From: an uncultured Streptococcus sp.
GTDB lineage: Bacteria; Bacillota; Bacilli; Lactobacillales; Streptococcaceae
Reading direction: 5' to 3'
Assembly (NCBI RefSeq): GCF_938020365.1
Contig: NZ_CALIIB010000155.1
Location: 1 to 17,484, forward strand
DNA: 17,484 nucleotides
The notes below the pieces were generated by a model. The model saw nothing but the letters and a program-made list of their open reading frames with translations, did not search any database and was not told the origin of the DNA. The number at the start of each line of letters is the position of its first letter. The stretch's first letter is position 1. A program made the translations under genes and the position numbers. Below, in pieces: positions 1 to 7,351 of the stretch.

Positions 1-397
1 GGATTCGTTGACTTTGCTTGAAATTATAATCTTCAAACAAAGTAACTAAGTAACGGTCCAGGGCTTCTTCGTTAGGAAAAAGAACCTTCTTTTTCGTTTG
101 ACGTTTAATTTCTTTGTTGAGAGACTCAATGAGCTTTGTCGAATAAATGCTGTGCCAAATTTGGTAGGGAAACTAGAAAAAAGTTAAAAGATTATCCGTA
201 TTCTCCAGACTTTCTATGACTTTCCTATACTTTGGCTTCCATTCAGCGATAAAGTTCTCTAAAGCTTGTACTGCCATTTCTAAATTTTCAGCACGATAAA
301 TCGTTTTTAATTACCCTAGAATAACCACTCGATTAGATCGTTTCACCTTACTAGCCCTTTTCATCAACCCACTACAGTTGACAAAGAGCTCCTTTTT
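1..397 (-). pseudogene. IS256-family (mutator-type) transposase remnant, C-terminal part
   Basis: Read on the minus strand in one frame, the stretch encodes the C-terminal region of a mutator-type transposase, with recognisable segments such as YRAENLEMAVQALENF, SIYSTKLIESLNKEIKR and FPNEEALDRYLVTLFEDYNF. The frame is interrupted by a TAA at 311-313 and a TAG at 173-175. At the upstream side, the match around SGLMKRASKVKRS looks as if an internal piece has been lost. The C-terminal end continues past the window start, so terminal inverted repeats cannot be judged. It lies just downstream of clpE in the same orientation. With two nonsense codons and an apparent deletion it cannot make active transposase. 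Confidence 0.85.
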
Positions 398-440
398 GCT
401 TTGTTTTAAAAAGTTTATCAAGACGCAGAGTTAAAGTCAG

Positions 441-2708
441 TTAGCTTTGGCTTTCATCGGGCTTGGTTTTTTCTGCTTCAGCCTTTTTGGCTGACTTGAT
501 GAGAATCTTGCCATTGCTGGTCATGATAGCTTTGAGCTCTTTTTCGCTTGGATTTTCCAGATAGAAGTCAGTAATAGCATCTTCGATATGGTCTTGAATG
601 GTGCGGCGCAATGGACGAGCACCCATTTTCGGATCGTAGCCAAGATCAACCAATTTTTCTTTGACTTTCTCTGTAACATCCAGATGAATGTCGTTGGTTG
701 CCAAGCGCTGGTTGACATCGTCCAGCATGAGGTTGACGATCTGCAGCAGATTGTCCTTGCTGAGTGGCTTGAATTCGATAATGCCGTCGAAGCGGTTCAT
801 AAACTCAGGACTGAAGAAGTTACCCAGCTCACCCAAGACGGAATTGGTACGGCCTTCACGAGCTGCCCCAAAGCCAACGCTGGCTTCAGCTTTGCCCGTT
901 CCGGCATTGGATGTCATGATGATAATGGTGTCCTTGAAGCTGACAGTCCGGCCTTGGCCATCGGTCAGGCGGCCATCATCCAGAACCTGTAGGAACATGT
1001 GCATAACGTCAGGGTGGGCCTTTTCTACCTCATCCAGCAGAATGAGCGAGTATGGATTACGACGGACGCGCTCAGTCAACTGGCCAGCTTCCTCATAGCC
1101 GACGTAGCCTGGAGGGGCACCGACCAGCTTGGCCACGCTGTGTTTTTCCATGTATTCACTCATATCAAAGCGAATCATGCTGTCAGCCGAGCCAAAGAGC
1201 TCAATGGCCAGTTGCTTAGAAAGCTCAGTCTTACCGACACCAGTTGGTCCGACAAAGAGGAAACTTCCGATTGGGCGATTAGGACTTCCTAGTCCGACCC
1301 GATTCCGGCGGATGGCCTTGGCAATCTTATCCACTGCATCGTCTTGACCGATGACATGGGCCTTTAGGTCGCTGGCGAGATTGACTAGTTGAGACTGTTC
1401 TTTTTCCTTCAGGTCGCCAACTGGGATATTGGTCTTTTGCTCCACGATATGCTCAATGGTCTTCTCGCTGATAATTGGAATATCGTTATCCAGCACGCTC
1501 GTCTTTTGGAGTTCCTTGTATTTGGCAATCTGATCACGGAAGTAAGCCGCTTTTTCAAAGTCTTCGTCGCGAGTAGCCTGAGCCTTGAGATTTTCTGCCT
1601 CAATCAGCCGCTGGTCAATAACTTTAGGATCAACAAAGTTGAGGGTCAGATTCATCTTAGAGCCAGCCTCGTCCAAGAGGTCGATAGCCTTGTCTGGCAG
1701 GAAGCGGTCTTGGATGTAGCGGTTGGAGAGAAGGGCAGCTGCTTCAATGGCCGCGTCTGTGTACTTGACATGATGGTAGTCTTCGTATTTTTTCTGAATC
1801 CCTTTGAGGATGGTAATGGTTTCTTCTACTGTTGGCTCATCTACCTTAACGGGCTGCATGCGGCGCTCGAGGGCTGCATCCTTCTCGATGATACGGTATT
1901 CATTGAGGGTAGTCGCTCCAACCATTTGGAGTTCTCCGCGAGCCAGAGCTGGTTTAAGGATATTTCCGGCGTCCATATTGCCATCGCCAGCAGAACCCGC
2001 TCCGACAATTTCATGGATTTCATCAATGAAGAGAATGACATCTTGACGAGAGCGAATCTCGTCCATGAGCTTCTGCATCCGCTCTTCAAATTGACCTCGG
2101 ATACCAGTCCCTTGTACTAGGCTGACAACGTCCAGGCGGATAACTTCCTTGCCTTGGAGTTTATGAGGTACATCCCCATCCACAATCTTCTGGGCTAGGC
2201 CTTCGACCACAGCCGTTTTTCCGACACCGGGCTCTCCAATAAGGACAGGATTGTTTTTGGTGCGGCGGTTGAGGATTTCAATGACACGAGTAATCTCTTC
2301 GTCCCGACCGATGACAGGGTCAATTTCTCCTTTACGGGCGATCTCAGTCACATTGATACCAAACTCTTCTAGGAGACCTTTTGGCTTTTGCGGAGCCTGT
2401 TGGCGTGCTCCGCCTCCATGATTGGAATTGCCACCATAGCCACCGCCACCGTAGCCTCCTCCAGATTGAGTTGGCGGGATATTTGGTTCTTGGGGTTGTT
2501 GGAAATTACCAAGACTGTTAAAGAAATCGTCAATAGGATCAATTCCTTGGTTGTTAGCCTGAGTCAGTCCTCGAAAAAGGCTATTGTTAGGGTCTGTCTT
2601 CATGATTTGGTAGCAGTTTTGACAAAGGTCAATCTGCTGCTTGTTTCCGTTTACATTTGTATAGAGATGGATGGTTGATTCATTGATTTTACAATTTTGA
2701 CAAAGCAT
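441..2708 (-). CDS. clpE: ATP-dependent Clp protease ATP-binding subunit ClpE
   Basis: HSP100/Clp AAA+ unfoldase that feeds substrates to ClpP in the cytoplasm and takes part in heat-shock protein quality control. The 755-residue product has the ClpE layout. An N-terminal zinc finger (C3, C6, C29, C32) is followed by a Gly/Gln-rich linker (about 70-110). AAA+ module 1 has Walker A GEPGVGKT at 158-165 and Walker B around 224-230. A UVR-type coiled segment (about 379-400) separates it from module 2, with Walker A GPTGVGKT at 487-494 and Walker B LILLDE at 555-560. The zinc finger and UVR segment distinguish it from ClpC and ClpB. An AGAGGT ribosome site precedes the ATG. A consensus CtsR box lies in the leader, matching the known CtsR control of clpE in streptococci. 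No clear terminator is visible before the IS remnant downstream. Confidence 0.97.
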   Translation of the reverse strand: MLCQNCKINESTIHLYTNVNGNKQQIDLCQNCYQIMKTDPNNSLFRGLTQANNQGIDPIDDFFNSLGNFQQPQEPNIPPTQSGGGYGGGGYGGNSNHGGGARQQAPQKPKGLLEEFGINVTEIARKGEIDPVIGRDEEITRVIEILNRRTKNNPVLIGEPGVGKTAVVEGLAQKIVDGDVPHKLQGKEVIRLDVVSLVQGTGIRGQFEERMQKLMDEIRSRQDVILFIDEIHEIVGAGSAGDGNMDAGNILKPALARGELQMVGATTLNEYRIIEKDAALERRMQPVKVDEPTVEETITILKGIQKKYEDYHHVKYTDAAIEAAALLSNRYIQDRFLPDKAIDLLDEAGSKMNLTLNFVDPKVIDQRLIEAENLKAQATRDEDFEKAAYFRDQIAKYKELQKTSVLDNDIPIISEKTIEHIVEQKTNIPVGDLKEKEQSQLVNLASDLKAHVIGQDDAVDKIAKAIRRNRVGLGSPNRPIGSFLFVGPTGVGKTELSKQLAIELFGSADSMIRFDMSEYMEKHSVAKLVGAPPGYVGYEEAGQLTERVRRNPYSLILLDEVEKAHPDVMHMFLQVLDDGRLTDGQGRTVSFKDTIIIMTSNAGTGKAEASVGFGAAREGRTNSVLGELGNFFSPEFMNRFDGIIEFKPLSKDNLLQIVNLMLDDVNQRLATNDIHLDVTEKVKEKLVDLGYDPKMGARPLRRTIQDHIEDAITDFYLENPSEKELKAIMTSNGKILIKSAKKAEAEKTKPDESQS

Positions 2709-2751
2709 ATTCTACCTCTTTCTTTGGCCGTAGATCCACCTATTTTTAAAT

Positions 2752-2768
2752 GGTCAAAAATAGTCAAA
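2752..2768. promoter_or_regulatory. CtsR operator of clpE
   Basis: The heptanucleotide direct repeat GGTCAAAAATAGTCAAA matches the CtsR consensus GGTCAAANANRGTCAAA at every defined position. It lies between the predicted transcription start (about 2775) and the clpE start codon, so bound CtsR would block clpE transcription until heat or other protein stress releases it. Confidence 0.93.
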
Positions 2769-2781
2769 GTATTATAGTTTC

Positions 2782-2813
2782 ATTATATCAGTATTCTTGC
2801 ACAATGCAAGAAT
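2782..2813 (-). promoter_or_regulatory. clpE promoter with a 21-bp palindrome over the -35
   Basis: On the minus strand, -35 TTGCAT (2804-2809) and -10 TATAAT (2782-2787) are 16 bp apart, with a TGn extension before the -10. A perfect inverted repeat, ATTCTTGCA, three bases, TGCAAGAAT, spans 2793-2813 and covers the -35. Its placement would suit a second regulator, but no known operator was recognised. Confidence 0.7.
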
Positions 2814-2908
2814 TTACTACAAAATCCTCCCTGAGACTGATTTTTTGAGAAATTATAGTGCGAAAAGAGAAAAAAATGGTCTTTTACTGGTATTTCAGTT
2901 TCTTTTTA

Positions 2909-2941
2909 TGGTAAAATAGGAGAGAAGCAAGTAAATAGGAG
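2909..2941 (+). promoter_or_regulatory. Promoter and ribosome site of the DUF1797 gene
   Basis: An extended -10 (TGG then TAAAAT at 2912-2917) follows a T-rich stretch without a good -35. The motif AATAGGAGA occurs twice downstream; the second copy, ending at 2942, is the ribosome binding site about six bases before the ATG at 2949. Confidence 0.6.
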
Positions 2942-2948
2942 AAATAAA

Positions 2949-3179
2949 ATGGAATCACATTTAGTTAGAATCATCAATCGTTTGGAAGCTATGGCCAAAG
3001 ATGGTGGAAATTTAAAACGTAATTTTGAACGTGAAGGAGTGGTTGTTGCCGAAGTAGCGTACAGCTACGACGAAGAAAATGGACCAATTTTTACTCTGCG
3101 TGATGTGGCAGCGCGTGAGACTTATACTTTCGATAGTATTGACTTGATTGCCATGGAAATTTATGAATTATTATACTAA
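2949..3179 (+). CDS. DUF1797 (YkuJ-like) small protein
   Basis: A 76-residue soluble protein that I recognise as DUF1797, the family of Bacillus YkuJ. The characteristic end is a YTFDSID segment followed by an acidic helix closing with EIYELLY. The N-terminal helix (LVRIINRLEAM) and the FEREGVVVAEVAY strand region also fit. The molecular function is not established. Length is normal for the family and there is no signal peptide or membrane segment. It diverges from clpE and is closed by its own terminator, so it is probably transcribed alone. Family assignment is confident; no function is proposed. Confidence 0.88.
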   Translation: MESHLVRIINRLEAMAKDGGNLKRNFEREGVVVAEVAYSYDEENGPIFTLRDVAARETYTFDSIDLIAMEIYELLY

Positions 3180-3203
3180 AAAGCAGGCTTCTGCTTTTTT
3201 ATT
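3178..3203 (+). terminator. Rho-independent terminator after the DUF1797 gene
   Basis: The arms AAAGCAG and CTGCTTT enclose a short GCTT-type loop and are followed by a T-run directly after the stop codon. Confidence 0.85.
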
Positions 3204-3276
3204 TTGCTCGTCAAGATCAGTCTTTAATCCTATAACTTTATATAAGAAAAATGTATAAGTAGGACAAGAGGATTTC

Positions 3277-3285
3277 TGATATAAT
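3277..3285 (+). promoter_or_regulatory. folD promoter (extended -10)
   Basis: TGA then TATAAT (3280-3285) forms an extended -10 element about 33 bp before the folD ATG. No convincing -35 is present 16-18 bp upstream, which is typical of extended -10 promoters. Confidence 0.6.
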
Positions 3286-3318
3286 GAATAAATATAGTGA
3301 AAAAGAAATGAGAAAAGA

Positions 3319-4173
3319 ATGGCAAACATTATTGACGGAAAAGCTTTAGCAGAAAAGCTTCAAGCGAAACTTGCAGAAAAAACAGCAAAATTAAAAGCAG
3401 AGACAGGTCAGGAACCTGGTTTAGTGGTGATTTTGGTGGGCGACAATCCAGCCAGTCAGGTTTATGTGAGAAATAAAGAGCGGTCTGCACTAGCTGCAGG
3501 CTTCCGCAGTGAAGTTGTGCGTCTGTCTGAGTCAACAAGTCAGGAAGAATTACTGACCTTGATTGCTAAATATAATCAGGATCCAGCTTGGCACGGAATC
3601 CTAGTCCAGCTTCCTTTGCCAGCCCATATTGATGATGAAGCGGTTTTATTAGCCATTGATCCAGACAAGGATGTAGATGGCTTTCATCCAACCAATATGG
3701 GGCGACTTTGGTCAGGACATCCCTTGATGATTCCTTCTACACCAGCAGGAATCATGGAAATGTTCCGCGAATATAAGGTGGACTTGGAAGGCAAGAATGC
3801 GGTGGTGATTGGTCGTAGTAATATTGTCGGTAAACCTATGGCTCAGCTTCTGTTGTCTAAAAATGCGACCGTTACTTTGACGCACTCAAGGACCCATCAT
3901 TTAGCGAAAATTGCAAAGAAAGCTGATATTTTGGTGGTGGCTATCGGACGAGGACACTTTGTAACCAAGGACTTTGTCAAGGAGGGAGCTGTCGTGATTG
4001 ATGTCGGTATGAATCGGGACGAAAATGGCAAGCTGATTGGTGATGTTAAATTTGACGAAGTGGCAGAAGTGGCTAGTCTCATTACGCCGGTTCCAAAAGG
4101 GGTCGGGCCGATGACCATTACCATGCTAATGGAACAGACTTATCAGGCCTTTGTTAGAAGTTTAGAGAAATAA
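3319..4173 (+). CDS. folD: Bifunctional methylenetetrahydrofolate dehydrogenase / methenyltetrahydrofolate cyclohydrolase FolD
   Basis: FolD interconverts 5,10-methylene-, 5,10-methenyl- and 10-formyl-tetrahydrofolate using NADP, supplying one-carbon units for purine and formyl-methionine synthesis. The 284-residue length is standard. Visible signatures are YVRNKER (Y49 to R55, with K53 as the likely catalytic lysine), QLPLP at 97-101, DPDKDVDG at 114-121, PSTPAG at 139-144, the nucleotide-binding GRSNIVGKP at 165-173, and PVPKGVGPMT at 257-266. The last has K where many homologues have G. The ribosome site (AGAAAAG) is weak. A candidate terminator at 4273-4307 suggests a single-gene unit. 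Confidence 0.97.
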   Translation: MANIIDGKALAEKLQAKLAEKTAKLKAETGQEPGLVVILVGDNPASQVYVRNKERSALAAGFRSEVVRLSESTSQEELLTLIAKYNQDPAWHGILVQLPLPAHIDDEAVLLAIDPDKDVDGFHPTNMGRLWSGHPLMIPSTPAGIMEMFREYKVDLEGKNAVVIGRSNIVGKPMAQLLLSKNATVTLTHSRTHHLAKIAKKADILVVAIGRGHFVTKDFVKEGAVVIDVGMNRDENGKLIGDVKFDEVAEVASLITPVPKGVGPMTITMLMEQTYQAFVRSLEK

Positions 4174-4272
4174 TAGAAAAATAGCATTTGGCTGATCTAT
4201 TTCTTCTTTCAATTGTTTTTGGTCATCTTGTCGCTAGTGGTATTAGACAAGAAACTATAGAGATAGGCTAAA

Positions 4273-4307
4273 GCGAGGTTGGGTCAAATATTCCCCCTCG
4301 TTTTCTC
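4273..4307 (+). terminator. Candidate folD terminator
   Basis: CGAGG plus GGG (4274-4283, with a TT bulge) pairs with CCC plus CCTCG (4293-4300) around a nine-base loop, followed by TTTTCTC. It lies about 100 bp past the folD stop. The rest of the 277-bp interval shows only the promoter and cre-like site of the next gene. Confidence 0.65.
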
Positions 4308-4378
4308 ATAGGCGAATCTAACTTTTTTATAGGTAGCCTGCCTGATTTTTCTAAATTTTGAAAACATAAGAGAAAACT

Positions 4379-4417
4379 GTGAAAGCGTTTGAAATTAGTT
4401 GGAAAATACAGTATAAT
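4379..4417 (+). promoter_or_regulatory. Promoter of the CBS/ACT gene with overlapping cre-like site
   Basis: The -35 TTGAAA (4389-4394), a 17-bp spacer and -10 TATAAT (4412-4417) form a near-consensus promoter. A catabolite-responsive-element-like sequence overlaps the -35. On the minus strand it reads TTTCAAACGCTTTCA, with one mismatch to WTGNAANCGNWNNCW. CcpA binding there would repress transcription; that regulation is inferred. Confidence 0.65.
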
Positions 4418-4450
4418 AAGATTAGAAAAAGAAATTAGAGGAGGCTTCTC

Positions 4451-5107
4451 ATGGCAGTAAAAGATTTTATGACACGCAAGGTTGTATACATTAGCCCAGA
4501 CACAACGATTGCACATGCGGCAGATATTATGCGCGACCAAAAATTGCACCGCTTGCCTGTGATTGAAAATGATAAGCTGGTGGGTCTTGTGACAGAGGGA
4601 ACAATCGCAGAAGCAAGTCCATCAAAGGCAACGAGCCTATCTATTTATGAAATGAACTATCTTCTGAATAAAACCAAGGTAAAAGATGTGATGATTCAGG
4701 ATGTCGTTACTATTTCCCAGTATGCTAGTCTGGAAGATGCGACTTATTTGATGTTGAAAAATAAAATTGGAATCTTACCAGTTGTTGACAATGAGCAGGT
4801 CTATGGAATCATTACGGATCGTGACATTTTCAAAGCTTTTCTAGAAGTGTCTGGTTATGGCGAAAAGGGCGTTCGAATGCGCTTTGTCACAGAAGACGAG
4901 GTTGGTGTCCTATCGCATATTATCGCCTTACTTGTCGAAGAAAACCTCAATATTTCAAACACAGTTAATATTCCTCGTAAGGACGGTAAAGTTGTCATTG
5001 AGGTACAAATTGACGGAGACATTGACTTGGTTTCCTTGAAGTCCAAGTTTGAAGCACACAATATAAAAGTAGAAGATATTACCCGCACTAGCGCAAAAGT
5101 TTTATAA
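4451..5107 (+). CDS. CBS- and ACT-domain protein (AcuB-like)
   Basis: A 218-residue soluble protein with two CBS motifs (about 1-55 and 76-132) forming a Bateman module, followed by an ACT-like domain (about 142-212). CBS pairs usually bind adenosine nucleotides and ACT domains bind small ligands such as amino acids, so it is probably a regulatory sensor. The domain order matches proteins annotated AcuB-like in streptococci, but a role in acetoin metabolism is not shown by the sequence. A strong ribosome site (GAGGAGG) precedes the ATG. It is monocistronic, with its own promoter and terminator. The cre-like site over the -35 suggests carbon-source control. Confidence 0.88.
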   Translation: MAVKDFMTRKVVYISPDTTIAHAADIMRDQKLHRLPVIENDKLVGLVTEGTIAEASPSKATSLSIYEMNYLLNKTKVKDVMIQDVVTISQYASLEDATYLMLKNKIGILPVVDNEQVYGIITDRDIFKAFLEVSGYGEKGVRMRFVTEDEVGVLSHIIALLVEENLNISNTVNIPRKDGKVVIEVQIDGDIDLVSLKSKFEAHNIKVEDITRTSAKVL

Positions 5108-5110
5108 AGT

Positions 5111-5137
5111 AAGAGCCTCAGTTGAGGCTTTTATTTT
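5111..5137 (+). terminator. Terminator of the CBS/ACT gene
   Basis: The AGCCTC and GAGGCT arms enclose an AGTT loop and are followed by TTTATTTT, four bases after the stop codon. Confidence 0.88.
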
Positions 5138-5138
5138 C

Positions 5139-5168
5139 TTGCCAATTGGCTTCCTAAGATGGTATAAT
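5139..5168 (+). promoter_or_regulatory. Promoter of the ABC-F gene
   Basis: The -35 TTGCCA (5139-5144), an 18-bp spacer and an extended -10, TGG then TATAAT (5163-5168). It starts at the T-run of the preceding terminator. A GAGGAG ribosome site lies six bases before the ATG at 5202. Confidence 0.75.
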
Positions 5169-5201
5169 CAAGGAACTGCAATCAATGATAGAGGAGAAAA
5201 G

Positions 5202-6743
5202 ATGAGTATTTTAGAAGTAAAAAATCTCAGCCACGGTTTTGGTGACCGGGCTATTTTTGAGGATGTATCCTTCCGCCTGCTCAAGGGGGAGCATATTGGT
5301 CTAGTCGGTGCCAATGGTGAGGGAAAGTCAACCTTTATGAGCATTGTGACGGGTAAAATGCTGCCGGATGAAGGCAAGGTCGAGTGGTCCAAGTATGTGA
5401 CGGCTGGCTATCTGGACCAGCATGCTGTATTGGAGCAGGGCCAAACTGTCCGCGATGTGCTGCGGACAGCCTTTGACGAGCTGTTCAAGACTGAGGCCCG
5501 TATCAATGAAATCTACATGAGCATGGCTGAGGATGGAGCGGATGTGGATGCCCTGATGGAAGAAGTAGGCGAACTGCAGGACCGCTTGGAGAGCCGGGAT
5601 TTCTATACTCTAGATGCCAAGATTGACGAAGTTGCACGAGCACTAGGTGTCATGGACTACGGTATGGAAAGCGATGTGACAGAGCTATCTGGTGGGCAGC
5701 GGACTAAGGTTCTCTTGGCTAAGCTGCTTCTGGAAAAGCCAGATATCCTGCTTTTGGACGAGCCAACCAACTATCTAGATGCGGAGCATATTGACTGGCT
5801 CAAGCGTTACCTCCAAAACTATGAAAACGCCTTTGTCCTGATCTCCCATGATATTCCTTTCTTGAATGACGTCATCAATATCGTCTACCATGTGGAAAAT
5901 CAGCAGTTAACCCGCTATTCTGGGGATTATTACCAGTTCTTAGAGGTCTATGAGATGAAAAAATCTCAGTTGGAAGCAGCCTACGAGCGCCAGCAGAAGG
6001 AAATTGCGGACCTTAAGGACTTTGTAGCTCGTAATAAAGCTCGTGTAGCGACCCGTAATATGGCCATGTCTCGCCAGAAAAAATTAGATAAGATGGACAT
6101 TATTGAGCTGCAGAGTGAGAAGCCTAAGCCTTCCTTCGACTTCAAGACTGCCCGTACACCTGGTCGCTTTATCTTCCAAGTTAAGGACTTGCAGATTGGG
6201 TATGACCGTCCACTGACCCAGCCTCTTAATCTGACCTTTGAGCGTAATCAGAAGGTGGCCATCATCGGAGCAAATGGGATTGGGAAAACAACCCTACTCA
6301 AGAGTTTGCTGGGGATTATCCCGCCTATCGCAGGTCAGGTCGAACGTGGGGACTATCTAGAGCTGGGTTATTTCGAGCAGGAAGTCGAGGGCGGCAATCG
6401 TCAGACACCGCTCGAAGCCGTTTGGAATGCTTTTCCTGCTCTAAATCAAGCAGAAGTCCGAGCAGCTCTGGCCAGATGTGGTCTGACTTCCAAGCACATC
6501 GAGAGCCAGATCCAAGTTCTGTCAGGTGGCGAGCAGGCTAAGGTCCGCCTTTGTCTTCTCATGAACCGAGAAAATAATGTTCTGGTGCTGGACGAGCCGA
6601 CCAACCACCTGGATGTAGATGCCAAGGAAGAGCTCAAACGCGCTCTGAAAGAATACAAGGGCAGCATTCTCATGGTCTGCCACGAGCCTGATTTCTATGA
6701 AGGCTGGATGGATCAGATCTGGGATTTCAATCAACTAACTTAA
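5202..6743 (+). CDS. ABC-F family ATP-binding protein, YkpA/YbiT type
   Basis: A soluble twin-ATPase with no membrane segments, belonging to the ABC-F group that acts on ribosomes rather than in transport. Of 513 residues, cassette 1 has Walker A GANGEGKST at 36-44, signature LSGGQ at 162-166 and Walker B DILLLDEPTN at 181-190. A basic linker follows at about 244-318. Cassette 2 has Walker A GANGIGKT at 356-363, LSGGE at 440-444 and Walker B ending DEPTNHL. The ATG at 5202 was chosen because it follows a GAGGAG site and the promoter; an earlier in-frame ATG at 5139 lies inside the promoter. It resembles housekeeping YkpA/YbiT-like members rather than antibiotic-resistance ABC-Fs. Confidence 0.92.
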   Translation: MSILEVKNLSHGFGDRAIFEDVSFRLLKGEHIGLVGANGEGKSTFMSIVTGKMLPDEGKVEWSKYVTAGYLDQHAVLEQGQTVRDVLRTAFDELFKTEARINEIYMSMAEDGADVDALMEEVGELQDRLESRDFYTLDAKIDEVARALGVMDYGMESDVTELSGGQRTKVLLAKLLLEKPDILLLDEPTNYLDAEHIDWLKRYLQNYENAFVLISHDIPFLNDVINIVYHVENQQLTRYSGDYYQFLEVYEMKKSQLEAAYERQQKEIADLKDFVARNKARVATRNMAMSRQKKLDKMDIIELQSEKPKPSFDFKTARTPGRFIFQVKDLQIGYDRPLTQPLNLTFERNQKVAIIGANGIGKTTLLKSLLGIIPPIAGQVERGDYLELGYFEQEVEGGNRQTPLEAVWNAFPALNQAEVRAALARCGLTSKHIESQIQVLSGGEQAKVRLCLLMNRENNVLVLDEPTNHLDVDAKEELKRALKEYKGSILMVCHEPDFYEGWMDQIWDFNQLT

Positions 6744-6830
6744 AAAGCTATTAAGGCGGTTTTGCTTGCAGAGACGAGGGTATCTTCTCAGTCACTTGCA
6801 AGCAGCCGCTTTTAATAGCTTTAGTTTTTA
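6744..6830. terminator. Long imperfect hairpin, bidirectional terminator between convergent genes
   Basis: AAAGCTATTAA (6744-6754) is fully complementary to TTAATAGCTTT (6812-6822). The stem continues through GCGG/CCGC and GCTTGCA/TTGCAAGC with small bulges. T-rich stretches flank both sides, so it can end both the ABC-F transcript and the marR transcript. Confidence 0.8.
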
Positions 6831-6840
6831 ATATCACATG

Positions 6841-6870
6841 GTTGCAAATGCAACTGTTTTGTGTTATACT
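6841..6870 (+). promoter_or_regulatory. GTTGCA/TGCAAC palindrome within a possible promoter antisense to marR
   Basis: GTTGCAAATGCAAC (6841-6854) is a perfect 6-bp inverted repeat with a two-base centre. TTGCAA within it (6842-6847) is 17 bp from TATACT (6865-6870), which is preceded by TGT. Together they form a good plus-strand promoter reading into the 3' end of marR from the opposite strand. A close relative of the palindrome occurs in the marR/acetyltransferase intergenic region. Confidence 0.5.
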
Positions 6871-7289
6871 TCTTCTTGTCGGGAGTTTTGAATTTTCTGT
6901 AGGATATGATCCAACTGAAAGAGTTCAGATGAAGTCAGTTGATGCAGACTAGTCTGAATATATCTGTCCTCGTAGCCAATCAGCTTATCATATACTTTTA
7001 GTGCAGGAGTCAGTGGATAGAGCTCCTTGAATTTCTTATTCTCTTGCTTAGTTTTCTTGACAATCAAGCCCCTTTCCTCCAACTTTCGAAGAGACCTGCT
7101 CAGGGTAGTCTTGTCAATCTGAACCAGCTCTGCTAGCTGAGATTGATGGATGGCGGGGTGTTCGACAATGCGAGTAAGAATGAGAAAGAGATTATTATCA
7201 AGCCCGTATTGGCCAGCTTCTTGATTCATTTTCATCATAGCTTGACGGGAGATGAAACCCATTTGACGAAATAACTGACGGTAATCCAT
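6864..7289 (-). CDS. MarR-family transcriptional regulator
   Basis: A 141-residue protein with the MarR winged helix. The helix-turn-helix region is IHQSQLAELVQIDKTTLSRS, followed by the wing region around LEERGLIVKKTKQENKK and a C-terminal dimerisation helix. MarR proteins are usually dimeric repressors that respond to small ligands. The start at 7289 was chosen because AAGGAG lies just upstream; a longer frame reaching 7388 would overlap the divergent gene and lacks a ribosome site. It diverges from a GNAT acetyltransferase gene over 62 bp containing a palindromic operator candidate, so it probably controls itself and that neighbour. The ligand is unknown. It is convergent with the ABC-F gene. 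Confidence 0.9.
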   Translation of the reverse strand: MDYRQLFRQMGFISRQAMMKMNQEAGQYGLDNNLFLILTRIVEHPAIHQSQLAELVQIDKTTLSRSLRKLEERGLIVKKTKQENKKFKELYPLTPALKVYDKLIGYEDRYIQTSLHQLTSSELFQLDHILQKIQNSRQEEV

Positions 7290-7300
7290 AAGAACTCCTT

Positions 7301-7330
7301 TGATAGTTGCATTTACAATGATTATATAAT
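7301..7330. promoter_or_regulatory. Divergent marR / acetyltransferase promoter and operator candidate
   Basis: The decamer ATTATATAAT (7321-7330) is self-complementary and supplies a TATAAT -10 to both strands. For marR, a TTGTTT -35 lies 17 bp upstream on the minus strand. Next to it, GTTGCATTTACAAT (7306-7319) resembles the 6841 palindrome and would sit at the marR transcription start and in the spacer/-35 region of the plus-strand promoter. Autoregulation is inferred. Confidence 0.6.
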
Positions 7331-7351
7331 AAAGCAAGGACGAAAACAAGC

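Noticed and set aside
588..2678. Several plus-strand frames of 70-240 codons opposite clpE
   Set aside because: They lie fully inside the strongly supported clpE gene, lack ribosome sites and do not resemble known proteins.
4268..4549. 93-codon minus-strand frame in the folD to CBS/ACT interval
   Set aside because: It overlaps the promoter and start of the CBS/ACT gene antisense, has no ribosome site and no recognisable domain.
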